From Reichenbachiella versicolor (GTDB taxonomy: Bacteria > Bacteroidota > Bacteroidia > Cytophagales > Cyclobacteriaceae): 64,000 nt of DNA. Position 1 is the first letter of the stretch, and each line of letters starts with the position of its first letter. Location: positions 365,564-429,563 of the forward strand of contig NZ_QFZQ01000006.1 in assembly GCF_003171675.1 (NCBI RefSeq), written 5' to 3'. The translations under genes were made by a program, and so were the position numbers. The notes beneath the pieces are model-generated. The model was given only the letters and a program-made list of their open reading frames with translations, did not search any database and had not been told where the DNA came from. Of this stretch, positions 48,801 through 56,534 are shown piece by piece.

Positions 48801-48942
48801 TGGTACCTTTTATGGTTACCGTAGCTCCAACTAGAGCCTCTCCAAACTCATCCAGTACTCTACCTTTGACCTGTCTGTCTTGTGCGAGTACTGAACCTAT
48901 TGTCAATTGTATAATTACTATTAAACTGTAGATTCTTTTCAT
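45874..48942 (-). CDS. SusC/RagA family TonB-dependent transporter
   Basis: 1022 aa from the ATG at 48942, which has AGGAG just upstream and gives a normal signal peptide (MKRIYSLIVIIQLTIGSVLAQ); the frame opens 22 codons earlier but without a signal. Carboxypeptidase-regulatory-like domain (VKGRVLDEFGEALVGATVTIKGTSKGT), GEVVVVGYGVTKKDDLTGAT signature, plug (LLKGRIAGLQVTSNSGAPGAG, IRGTNSFFG, LKDASSAAIYGSRGASGVILVTTKKG), and a barrel ending GVNARF. It belongs to a different subgroup from the other two SusC proteins. Upstream lies a palindromic leader (48973-49017). First gene of SusC-SusD-lipoprotein-GH-A. Confidence 0.97.
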   Translation of the reverse strand: MKRIYSLIVIIQLTIGSVLAQDRQVKGRVLDEFGEALVGATVTIKGTSKGTMTDMDGYYTVNMPNEANTLVFSFIGLSTQEFEVGSQSVIDVTMIYDIEALGEVVVVGYGVTKKDDLTGATAKVKTDELSPTLATSVDELLKGRIAGLQVTSNSGAPGAGSTIRIRGTNSFFGTSDPLLVVDGIPIGPAGNLTQLNTNDIESISVLKDASSAAIYGSRGASGVILVTTKKGVENDFQVEANYQMSVSTLPRSFDLITDPYLYALLENEADANRDALPNSIGTTVRYVGATNPENGLYYPSLSEIRNGAWQDKTYWPDEVFQDAFTHNASVAVRGGTEKSRSSISLGYLNQDGIVKGNEYDRLTLKTDLENQVWKNVKVGINSNLAYINQTIASTEGAIYRNPVFPVRDTLGGFHQVGQRDFFNPGAVRNRIKNESESFDLFSNLYLEWEIISGLTFKSYVRNVYKESVGDYYEPTMFGNQGSTSNGYGTISNSKSSRWVYDNTVSYVKGFGKHKIDALIGTSYEEYGIRTSTLIGTDFVNDYLENEDLNSAGEKNVHNSYVPLKLNSYLARIKYNFDDKYLVTFNGRADGSSKFGKNNRFGYFSSGAIGWNLHKENFFPVFTPVNKLKIRGSYGVTGDQSALQPFMSLDLLDNSRTWLNGQWTVGFGPGIPNGNDSQGRTIWAGVANPSLKWETTVHTDVGVELGLFESALNIELDFYHKETHDLLRRAKIAPSSGFNEQWQNDGDVLNKGFEIVVDAVAFETEDMSLNLGFNFSRNVSEVLRVEQDIIEENGTSYVVPQFFGDEIELLRAFPNSLSKGMPIYAFYGYKTDGIVQTREEGLAAGLQGDNALPGEIKYVDVDGNGIVDDLDRTFIGDPNPDFTFGFNSTLKWKNFDLRLFFTGAYGNDVLNVDRLNQGSVKASRWTVDNPNNEHPSLVSARSYRLSSYFIEDGSYVKFQNASLTYHVPANSVFSLLSVNFNVENIATWTKFSGYDPEVGVYGVYWGPGVPRPRVFTLGVNARF

Positions 48943-48972
48943 TCTCCTACCATATTGTACATCTTCCCACTT

Positions 48973-49017
48973 AACTGTTTTTTTAACTTCTACTATGACA
49001 TATGTCAAAAAACAGTT
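48973..49017. promoter_or_regulatory. Nested palindromes in the SusC leader
   Basis: A perfect 12-bp palindrome TGACATATGTCA (48996-49007) lies inside an outer inverted repeat AACTGTTTTTT (48973-48983) / AAAAAACAGTT (49007-49017). It is 31-75 bp upstream of the SusC ATG. Probably an operator or a leader hairpin controlling the operon. Confidence 0.45.
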
Positions 49018-49053
49018 CTTTAATTTTTTTAATTCTAGTTACAGCAGTCCGGG

Positions 49054-49081
49054 ATTAGAGTCGCAAAATCACGACTCTAAT
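49054..49081. terminator. Hairpin after the triple-module lipoprotein gene
   Basis: ATTAGAGTCG (49054-49063) pairs with CGACTCTAAT (49072-49081), 32 nt after the stop of the 49114 gene. No T-run on the minus strand, so it is a weak terminator or a processing hairpin between the lipoprotein and SusC. Confidence 0.5.
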
Positions 49082-49113
49082 TCATAGACTACTAATTGTA
49101 TAATTGATAAACT

Positions 49114-50460
49114 TTATTCTAAAATTTGCTGAAAATCATCTAAGTAAAACTTTCTACTTCCATCCGAATTATAATAATCAAAAAAGAAAGTCAACTTATC
49201 TACTGTAACATCTAAGTCCTTGTCTGAAAAATCAAAGATTAATTCTTCCCATTGATTAGTCTTCGTAGTTGTAACTGTAACCGCATAGTCATCTCCTGGT
49301 ATTTCTATTTTCATTTGAACTTGAGCAGCTGAAGCGTTAGGATTGAAATATAGAATTTTAAACTTCCCACTTCTACTGAGGTCAAAATTCGAAATACTAC
49401 TTGGTAAAGCTCCTACGAGGGAAAGGTTATAATCAGGGCCTACAGTTTTCGTTAATTCACCAACTTTGGCAGAGGAATTACCAGTTGTGTTTGGATTGTT
49501 AACTATCGTAGTAGTGCCACCATTCCAAGTCTCAGAAAAAATGTGAGAGCCTCCTTCAAAGTCCTCTAGAATCATTCCTTCATCTAAATTGACAATCCAT
49601 TTTACTTCTGTACCATCTTCTGCAGTTATTGTATATTCTACTGGGCTAGTGAAATCTTGAGCCACTTCTGAAGCCGGAGAAATACTCGCTCCATCAGATA
49701 TTCTAATAGTAGGTATTAAACTAGACAAATCTTGACCAGTCTTGACTATTCCTTCCACACTTCCATCAGTAATAGTAGCAGCATCAAATAATTCATCTAA
49801 TTCGAATGCCAGTATCTTTGCTGTATTTGATGGAAGTACAGATAACATTACTATCCAATTAACTATAGTTCCATCTTCTGATGTAATTACATATTCTACC
49901 GGATCAGTAAAATCTTGAGCTACTTCTGAATCTGGAGAAATAGTAGCACCTTCGGAAACTGTAATCTTAGGTTTCAAACTAGACAAGTCCGTACCAGACT
50001 TTATTACTCCTTCTACACTGCCTCTAGTGATTGTAGCATCTTCCTGTAATTCATCTAATTCAAATGTTAAAATTTTTGCTCTATTCGAGAGAGCCTCTGG
50101 AAGTACTGTTACTATCACTTCCCAATCCTTTGATGTCCCATCTTCAGCAACTACAGTATACTTTACAGCAGAACCAAAATCTCTCTCGACTATATCTTCA
50201 GGTGCAATAGTAGCTCCCGCTGAAATACCTACTGTTGGTATTTGAACCAAGTCAGTTCCATAAAGTACTGAGGCCATCACTTTACCTTCCTTAATCTCCA
50301 CTGCGTCAGCCAATCCTGTCATAGTAAAAGATGTAATTTCAGCTTCATTGCTTAACCTTGACTCCTCATTTTCAGTATCGTTACATGACACTATCATGAA
50401 ACACAATAACAGGAATATCATTGCACTAATTCTTTCTCCACATAGCATTTGTTTTGACAT
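49114..50460 (-). CDS. Surface lipoprotein with three DUF5018-like repeats and a C-terminal carbohydrate-binding-like module
   Basis: 448 aa from the ATG at 50460 (a TTG nine codons earlier opens the frame). Lipoprotein signal with Cys26 (LLLCFMIVSCNDTE). Three tandem modules of about 80 aa follow; modules 2 and 3 share KILTFELDELQEDATIT/KILAFELDELFDAATIT, LSSLKPKITVSEGATISP/LSSLIPTIRISDGASISP and VEYVITSEDGTIVNWIV/VEYTITAEDGTEVKWIV. A C-terminal jelly-roll-like domain (about 300-448, ILEDFEGGSHIFSETW..., WEELIFDFSDKD..., FFFDYYNSDGSRKFYLDDFQQI) resembles glycan-binding modules. Likely an elongated surface glycan-binding protein, with the modules acting as spacers. Lies upstream of SusC in the same orientation. 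Confidence 0.83.
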   Translation of the reverse strand: MSKQMLCGERISAMIFLLLCFMIVSCNDTENEESRLSNEAEITSFTMTGLADAVEIKEGKVMASVLYGTDLVQIPTVGISAGATIAPEDIVERDFGSAVKYTVVAEDGTSKDWEVIVTVLPEALSNRAKILTFELDELQEDATITRGSVEGVIKSGTDLSSLKPKITVSEGATISPDSEVAQDFTDPVEYVITSEDGTIVNWIVMLSVLPSNTAKILAFELDELFDAATITDGSVEGIVKTGQDLSSLIPTIRISDGASISPASEVAQDFTSPVEYTITAEDGTEVKWIVNLDEGMILEDFEGGSHIFSETWNGGTTTIVNNPNTTGNSSAKVGELTKTVGPDYNLSLVGALPSSISNFDLSRSGKFKILYFNPNASAAQVQMKIEIPGDDYAVTVTTTKTNQWEELIFDFSDKDLDVTVDKLTFFFDYYNSDGSRKFYLDDFQQILE

Positions 50461-50866
50461 ATTATTCACGTAAATATTAATTAACAAACAGTTTTCTGGT
50501 TAAACACCGATGTAAAAATACCTTGCCCCCTTACTACTGAATAATATTATCTAAACAAGAACTAACACTTTCATGAACTCATCTTAGAAGTATCAATTGG
50601 CAATTTCAAACTTTAAAATACCAATTATCGATTGTTTTATTTGAGCTTTTAATAAATAAACAATGCTATGCCTTCATTTACTGTGACTTAGTGGTACTGA
50701 TCATTCTTCAGGAATTGACCATTGCAAATTGAACTAAAATCAAAGTTATTTTGATTGCCAATTGATTCAAGTATCTCAATACTGATCAAAACATTTAAAA
50801 CTCTAGAATAAGTCTAAAGTCTAATTTTGATTACTAGGTCTCCTAAATACGAATATGGCATTAATG
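50461..50866. promoter_or_regulatory. Promoter region of the lipoprotein/SusCD operon
   Basis: 406 bp without a gene between the symporter stop and the lipoprotein start, all minus strand. It must hold the promoter for the downstream operon. It contains a 13-bp sequence repeated in inverted orientation 150 bp apart (listed separately). Confidence 0.5.
50592..50766. repeat. Spaced 13-bp inverted repeat, candidate operator pair
   Basis: ATCAATTGGCAAT at 50592-50604 and its exact complement ATTGCCAATTGAT at 50754-50766. The distance and inverted arrangement suit two regulator half-sites in a promoter region, possibly with DNA looping. The AraC protein at 40785 is one candidate binder. Confidence 0.35.
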
Positions 50867-52450
50867 CTACCAGTATATGATTGCAAAGAAGAAACACGCC
50901 ACTATTACCATGAAGGAAAGTATCCTATAATTATTATACCACTTGACGTGTTTTAGCTGTCTAGACTCTTGATAGAACAGTGTCTTGTCCCAAACCAGCT
51001 CTCTTATCTCAGAATCTTTATGAGGTTGTGTTAAGATACTTACCGCTACCATCACCACTAGTGATATCAGCGCAATTAACGGTATCATTAAAAGAAAATG
51101 TAACCCTCCTAAAAAAGTTTGGTCTTTGAAAAATAACAAAAGCACTGCTACACCTAATCCACTGATTAAACCTGAAAATGCACCTGTTGCAGTAGCTCTT
51201 TTCCAAAACACTCCAAGAATAAAAGCACATACAATAGGTGGAGCAACATAGGAAATCATAGACTGATAGTATTTCACTAAAGTACCAAACCGATCAACAT
51301 ATGGAGCCCAGAGTGCTGCGACAAGCACAATAACTCCTGATGCTATTTGTCCAACTCTTACTAGTTTCTTAGTATCGTTTTCTTCTGCTATGCGGCTATA
51401 GAAGTCCATTGTAAAAATGGTGGAGGCTGAATTGATTACAGCACTAAAAGACGACGCCAATGCAGCTATGAGTGATGCTATTATCACCCCTACCAAACCT
51501 ATTGGCATCAATTCCTTAATTAGCTTTGGATATACCTGATCTGGATTTTTCAACCCTGGATATAGATAACTCGCCCATACTCCAGGAAAAATAAAAATGT
51601 ACAGTGTCAACAACATTAAAATCCCTGTCAAGAACATCCCTTTGCGTCCATGATCTATAGATTTAGCACTGAGTATTCTCTGAACCAACATTTGATTATT
51701 TCCCCAAAAGTACATCGCTAGTACAGGTATACCGACTATCATTCCTAACCAAGGTACAATTGGATCATCCATTGGTCTTACAATATGTAATGTCAATGTA
51801 TTTTCGAAATTCTTATAAAAGGTCTCCCAACTATCAATCTGCATATAAGCTGCGACCGTCAAGAAAACAGCTCCCGTTATCAAAATAATAGCCTGTATCA
51901 ATTCCGCATTAATAGCAGAACTCAATCCCCCTGGAATAGTATAAGCCGCAACTACTAATGCAATCACCATTACTATTACTTGAATACTTGCCTCAGGATA
52001 TATCAATTGTACTAGCATAGCTCCTGCGTAGAGAGTAACAGCCGCATCTGCAAACACATTACTTATAATGGTTATTAAAGAAAAATAGTACTTTGATCTT
52101 TTATCAAACCTTCGTTCTAAAAATTCAGGCATTGTATAAACACCTGATTTAAGGTAAATCGGTAATAGAAACCAAGCGAAAAATACCATTACTAATACCG
52201 AAATCCATTGAAAATTAAATACTGCAAGACCTGTTGCATAAGCTTCCCCAGACCAGCCTAGTAATGAAGAGCTTGAAACTCCTGCTGCAAAGAGTGACAA
52301 TCCTACTACAGGCCAACTCATCCCTCTACCAGCAAGGAAATAATCTTCTGAACTACTATTGGAAACATTCTTCAATGCCCACCAAACTATTCCAATTACA
52401 TACAGGACAATGATTGTCAAATCAACTATATGAAAGTCTATGTTCTCCAT
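50867..52450 (-). CDS. Sodium:solute symporter (SSS/SGLT family)
   Basis: 527 aa inner-membrane protein with about 13-14 hydrophobic helices. SSS features: SSEDYFLAGRGMSWPVVGLSLFAAGVSSSSLLGWSGEAYATGL near the start, the GGLSSAINAELIQAIILITGA helix, and ALASSFSAVINSASTIFTMDFY (the sodium-site helix 8 region). It imports a sugar or oligosaccharide with sodium. Symporters of this type accompany GH130 enzymes in mannan and related loci. Gene order on the minus strand is GH130, GH-A, symporter with gaps of 33 and 17 nt, so one operon that could take up and phosphorolyse the disaccharide. Confidence 0.93.
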   Translation of the reverse strand: MENIDFHIVDLTIIVLYVIGIVWWALKNVSNSSSEDYFLAGRGMSWPVVGLSLFAAGVSSSSLLGWSGEAYATGLAVFNFQWISVLVMVFFAWFLLPIYLKSGVYTMPEFLERRFDKRSKYYFSLITIISNVFADAAVTLYAGAMLVQLIYPEASIQVIVMVIALVVAAYTIPGGLSSAINAELIQAIILITGAVFLTVAAYMQIDSWETFYKNFENTLTLHIVRPMDDPIVPWLGMIVGIPVLAMYFWGNNQMLVQRILSAKSIDHGRKGMFLTGILMLLTLYIFIFPGVWASYLYPGLKNPDQVYPKLIKELMPIGLVGVIIASLIAALASSFSAVINSASTIFTMDFYSRIAEENDTKKLVRVGQIASGVIVLVAALWAPYVDRFGTLVKYYQSMISYVAPPIVCAFILGVFWKRATATGAFSGLISGLGVAVLLLFFKDQTFLGGLHFLLMIPLIALISLVVMVAVSILTQPHKDSEIRELVWDKTLFYQESRQLKHVKWYNNYRILSFMVIVACFFFAIIYW

Positions 52451-52467
52451 AATTCTTTGTTAGTCTT

Positions 52468-54015
52468 TCATCGTAATAGCATTGTAGTAATCAACACTAC
52501 ACTTTTAGGTATTAATTCTAACTGACAACCTCTTTCAAAGTCTATTTCGATTGTCTCAACCTTATTATAAGAATCTTGGCCTTTTATCTCTTCAAATCTA
52601 TATTGATGTACAATTCTGTCACCAGATACATTTGGCATTGACCATGAAACACTTCTAATCGAATCACTGTTATTAACGAGTGCAATTGTATAATCCTCGT
52701 CCTGCATTCCAGCTGCCAACCTTACTCCATAAGGAATGTCATAACTTGACGATTTCAATATTGTTGACCCTTTAGGAAAATACTTACTCATTAAACTCCA
52801 TGAATAAAACCATGGACGTATACTTTCATCCTTTGAGTTACCACAGATTTCAGAGCCAAGTATATTCCAAAACCCCCATCGTTTGAGCTTGGATGTATCT
52901 CCAGTATCTCCTGAAGTATGCATAGCATCATCTACATCCCAAGCCATCATTCCATCTACTCCAAAGTTCATCATCTGAATGGCAGCATCTACCATATCTA
53001 CTCCATAATCAAAGTCATAAACTCGCATATTGGAATCTGGACCAGCACAAGGATCTGAATTTACTCTACGAATATTTTCTTTATACTTTTTAGATCCCCA
53101 AGGTTCTTTCATTCCTAATTCACCGAGAAAAAACTGTTTGCCAGAAGTATTAACTGCGTCCATGATACTATCCAAAAAAATAGACTCGGCCGCTTTACCA
53201 TCCCTAACAGCTTCTGTACTTAGATAGGCATGTACTTCATAAATACTTAATATCGAATCAATATCTTCTATTGAATTGATAGTCCACATCCAATCGTGAT
53301 ATTCTGTAATCGGATTATCATAATCTGGAACGGTACCTGGACCGGAAATTGAAATGAATTGATCTAGCCCTCTTCTCACAAGTTCAGCTTGTAACATGAC
53401 GACACCTTCTTTCCATTCTTCATAATTCCCATTAGTTGACGCCCAATTTCCATTAGGTTCATTGACTAAATTATAATACTTAATGCATGTATATCTTTTT
53501 TCAATAATAATAAAGCTCAAATATTCACCTATCATATTGATCCAACGAGGATCGTTTGCTCCTTTGATATGATTTGAAGGTTTTGGTTTAGTATCATAAT
53601 CGGGTGCCCCCCATTCACCAAACACTACAGTGATATTTCGTTTCTGACAATAATCTAATATTTTAAAAAGCGACTTAATTTCTTGGGTGTCAAAATCCAA
53701 AATTGGAGTACCGTCCTTGTTATAACCTTTAAAATACCTCCATGCCGCTTGATCCATTACACGGATAAAAGGTGGACGTTGGATGTCTAACCTAGTCATA
53801 ACAGTATCCCATTTAGCCTGATTCATTAATTCTCCCCATTCTGCTTCTGGAGAGTCTGCATGAGGATATGCTGACCATTGTACGCCATTCCCAATAAAAT
53901 CAGTACCTATTATCTGATCACTGTGGATAATAAACATCGGTGATTTGGTTGTTACTTGATCACATGAAAGCACCAACAATACAACTATTATGTAAATGTA
54001 TTTATTCAACTTCAA
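52468..54015 (-). CDS. Clan GH-A glycoside hydrolase lipoprotein (paralogue 2)
   Basis: 515 aa. The frame starts directly after a TAG with a TTG at 54015 and has no ATG before the lipid Cys18 (VVLLVLSCDQ), so a non-ATG start is likely. Barrel motifs match paralogue 1 at 41890: GNGVQWSAYPHAD/GNGAQWDAYPHAY, VVFGEWGAP, YYNLVNEPNGNW (acid/base Glu186), VHAY, FFLGELGMK (nucleophile Glu299), RRWGFWNILG-like KRWGFWNILGSEI, and a C-terminal beta domain. Encoded between GH130 and the symporter. Two similar enzymes in one locus suggest different cutting preferences on the same polymer. The exact GH family and substrate are uncertain. Confidence 0.86.
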   Translation of the reverse strand: MKLNKYIYIIVVLLVLSCDQVTTKSPMFIIHSDQIIGTDFIGNGVQWSAYPHADSPEAEWGELMNQAKWDTVMTRLDIQRPPFIRVMDQAAWRYFKGYNKDGTPILDFDTQEIKSLFKILDYCQKRNITVVFGEWGAPDYDTKPKPSNHIKGANDPRWINMIGEYLSFIIIEKRYTCIKYYNLVNEPNGNWASTNGNYEEWKEGVVMLQAELVRRGLDQFISISGPGTVPDYDNPITEYHDWMWTINSIEDIDSILSIYEVHAYLSTEAVRDGKAAESIFLDSIMDAVNTSGKQFFLGELGMKEPWGSKKYKENIRRVNSDPCAGPDSNMRVYDFDYGVDMVDAAIQMMNFGVDGMMAWDVDDAMHTSGDTGDTSKLKRWGFWNILGSEICGNSKDESIRPWFYSWSLMSKYFPKGSTILKSSSYDIPYGVRLAAGMQDEDYTIALVNNSDSIRSVSWSMPNVSGDRIVHQYRFEEIKGQDSYNKVETIEIDFERGCQLELIPKSVVLITTMLLR

Positions 54016-54048
54016 CTAATTATTGTGATTTCAAACCTGACTAAATAT

Positions 54049-55080
54049 CTACTTTTTAATAAAGTTCAATAAATTATCTATCTGACAAGTCGCTAGACCA
54101 CAATACTGATCTGCAGCTCCATAATATACATATAACACCCCATCTACAATTACATTTCCTGTAGGAAACACACAGCCTTTGTATATCCCATCAGTCTCAT
54201 AATCAAATTCAGGTTCCATGATAAAATCAGTTGTACGACCAATCACTTTGGTCGGATCATTGATATCAAGCAAGATCGCACCTACTCTATAAATATCCTT
54301 ATCATCTACACCATGATATAATGTCAACCACCCGTCCTTAGTCCGTAGTGGTGGTGTAGAACCTCCTATTTTCTTTTCCCAAGACTCTTCTCCTTTAATC
54401 AATAGTTTGCTAGTAGAGTAATCCCACTCCATCATGTCATCAGAGAAGGTAATCCAAATCGCCGGATATTCTGTTCCATATTCTTCTCCTACCCATTGTT
54501 TTGCCCTACTAAGTAGTACAAACTTCCCGTTTACCTTCTCAGGAAAAAGGATAACATCCCTATCATCAAGATTTGACTTAGTTAACCTTCCTACTTTCTT
54601 AAATGACATCAAGTCTTCAGATACAGCAAGTCCAGTATTTCCTATATTCTTACTCAATACAACAGGAGCATTTTGACCTAAATTATGCTCGGTAACTTCG
54701 TCATAAGCCAACTTCCAATATTGACCAGGAGCATATGCACGATAAGCATAGGTGACGTAAAACTTATCATCGAATTTGACGATTCTAGGATCCTCTACAC
54801 ATCCTGCATCTGGCCCATCTTCACTTGGAGAAAGTACGGGGCTATCGGATACTCTTTTAAAATTGACACCATCTTCACTTATAGCAAGACCAAGGTGTAT
54901 TCTATGTTCTATATCGTTTCCTGCAGCTCTATATAGTAAATAGAATCTGCCATCTTCATACCAAGCTCCTGGATTGCAGACTACCAAAGACTCCCAATCA
55001 TTATCTGGATTTGGACTTAGAATTGGATTGCTTTTGTCTTTTATCAACTTCATATCAAAATCTTTAATCACCATATTCAT
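54049..55080 (-). CDS. GH130 family beta-mannoside phosphorylase-like enzyme
   Basis: 343 aa, no signal peptide, cytoplasmic. A five-bladed propeller enzyme: NPGAWYEDGRFYLLYRAAG, GCVEDPRIVKFDDKFYVTY (general acid Asp97), DDRDVILFPEKVNGKFVLLSR (phosphate-site region), GGSTPPLRTKDGWLTLYHGV, CVFPTGNVIVDGVLYVYYGAAD. GH130 enzymes phosphorolyse beta-mannosides to mannose 1-phosphate, though some subfamilies are hydrolases; the phosphate-binding residues look kept but I cannot assign the subfamily. Starts at 55080, or alternatives at M3 or M10. First gene of the GH130, GH-A, symporter operon. With manA nearby it argues for mannan use. Confidence 0.93.
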   Translation of the reverse strand: MNMVIKDFDMKLIKDKSNPILSPNPDNDWESLVVCNPGAWYEDGRFYLLYRAAGNDIEHRIHLGLAISEDGVNFKRVSDSPVLSPSEDGPDAGCVEDPRIVKFDDKFYVTYAYRAYAPGQYWKLAYDEVTEHNLGQNAPVVLSKNIGNTGLAVSEDLMSFKKVGRLTKSNLDDRDVILFPEKVNGKFVLLSRAKQWVGEEYGTEYPAIWITFSDDMMEWDYSTSKLLIKGEESWEKKIGGSTPPLRTKDGWLTLYHGVDDKDIYRVGAILLDINDPTKVIGRTTDFIMEPEFDYETDGIYKGCVFPTGNVIVDGVLYVYYGAADQYCGLATCQIDNLLNFIKK

Positions 55081-55668
55081 GGCATTATCACTTCAACAAA
55101 AGTATTTCCAGTACTTGGGTAGAACTATTAGCAAAATGTTAAAAACTAATACTATATTGAATTAGAATAGTGTTGATTTAAGATTGAAATAGAATTTCAG
55201 CTAAAAAACATACTAATTCATGAAGACTCAACTATTTAACTCCTTGTATGCTTTCAGTTTAATAATTTAACTAATTGATAAGTAATAGCGTCACATTAAA
55301 GGAATGCAACTCTTGAATAGGGTCACTCATTAAATCATCATTTTCTGTCTAAATAACATCAGAGCTTTCAGATCGGATTTCATATGTCAATGATCTAAAA
55401 TTAACATCCATTTCAGTAATCAAAAAACTATAACAGTACTGCTATGTACCTGAATATTATCTTGCTCCAAATTCAATCAATACGATTTACGGCACAAATA
55501 CTTTGAACCATATTATATGAATTGATGAATCAAAGTATCCCATCTTGACATGAAAGTATTATTTCCAATAATATGCAGACCTCATATTTGTATTACAATG
55601 ATTAATAATAGAATAATGAAATTGTTTTAATCTTAACTGTTTCTATTCTCATTGAGATATCATCTAAT
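55081..55668. promoter_or_regulatory. Divergent intergenic region, GH130 operon and acetylesterase
   Basis: 588 bp, AT-rich, no gene recognised. It should carry the promoters of both directions. It contains a CTTTGA...TCAAAG inverted pair (55501-55535), TATTATT-TCC-AATAATA at 55557-55573, and CATATGTCA at 55381, which matches half of the palindrome before SusC. These are weak signals in AT-rich DNA. Confidence 0.45.
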
Positions 55669-56505
55669 ATGAAATACATACTTCCAATCATATCCTTTCT
55701 TATGCTGACTAATCCTACTATTGCGCAAAACCCGAACTTTCATATCTATCTATGTTTTGGACAATCCAATATGGAAGGGTCAGCTGAAATAGAAGAACAG
55801 GACAAAATGGCCAATAGTCGTTTCAAGGTACTTCAATCTCTAGACTGTGAAAATTATGGATTTACTAAGAACGAATGGAGAATAGCCACTCCACCACTGT
55901 CTCAATGTTATACAGGGCTTTCTCCTGCTGACTATTTTGGAAAAACTATGATTGAATATCTGCCTGACAGTATTACTATTGGAATTATTAATGTAGCCGT
56001 TGGGGGTAGTGATATACGATTATTTGATAAAGCGATTCATGAAGATTTCCATGATAGTTATAAGGAAGAATGGTTCCGTAAAAAAATTCAAGACTATGGG
56101 AATAACCCTTATCAGCATCTCATTAACTTGGGTAAGCTAGCTCAGAAAGATGGTATAATTAAGGGTTTCCTTCTTCATCAGGGAGAAACAAACGCTGGTG
56201 ATGAACAATGGCCTGTTTATGTAAAAACGGTCTACAAAAATTTATTATCTGATCTCAATCTTAAGGCTAAATCAACACCGCTAATAGCAGGAAAACTCGT
56301 CCATGCAGATCAAGATGGGATTTGTGCACATATGAATCCGATAATAGACAAACTACCTCAATACATCCCAACTGCTCATATTGTTGAATCAAAAGATTGT
56401 TCAGTAAGAGAAGATAATGTCCACTTCAATTCTAAAGGAGTTAGAGAACTTGGCAAGAGATATGCAGAAACAATCCTGAAGGTTCAGTACGATTATGATC
56501 TATAA
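55669..56505 (+). CDS. SASA / CE6-type carbohydrate acetylesterase
   Basis: 278 aa with a signal peptide (to about residue 20, TNPTIAQ). SGNH-fold sialate O-acetylesterase-like enzyme: nucleophile Ser33 in CFGQSNMEG, oxyanion-type NVAVGGSDI, the HQGETN block (170-175), and catalytic His252 in DNVHFNSKG with Asp249. Related CE6 enzymes deacetylate xylan or other plant polysaccharides; here it would remove acetyl groups from the mannan the neighbouring genes are predicted to use. Divergent from the GH130 operon and not part of the convergent T9SS-type operon 30 nt away. Confidence 0.9.
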   Translation: MKYILPIISFLMLTNPTIAQNPNFHIYLCFGQSNMEGSAEIEEQDKMANSRFKVLQSLDCENYGFTKNEWRIATPPLSQCYTGLSPADYFGKTMIEYLPDSITIGIINVAVGGSDIRLFDKAIHEDFHDSYKEEWFRKKIQDYGNNPYQHLINLGKLAQKDGIIKGFLLHQGETNAGDEQWPVYVKTVYKNLLSDLNLKAKSTPLIAGKLVHADQDGICAHMNPIIDKLPQYIPTAHIVESKDCSVREDNVHFNSKGVRELGKRYAETILKVQYDYDL

Positions 56506-56534
56506 CGAATACGCGAAGGTTTACTTGTAAAGCC

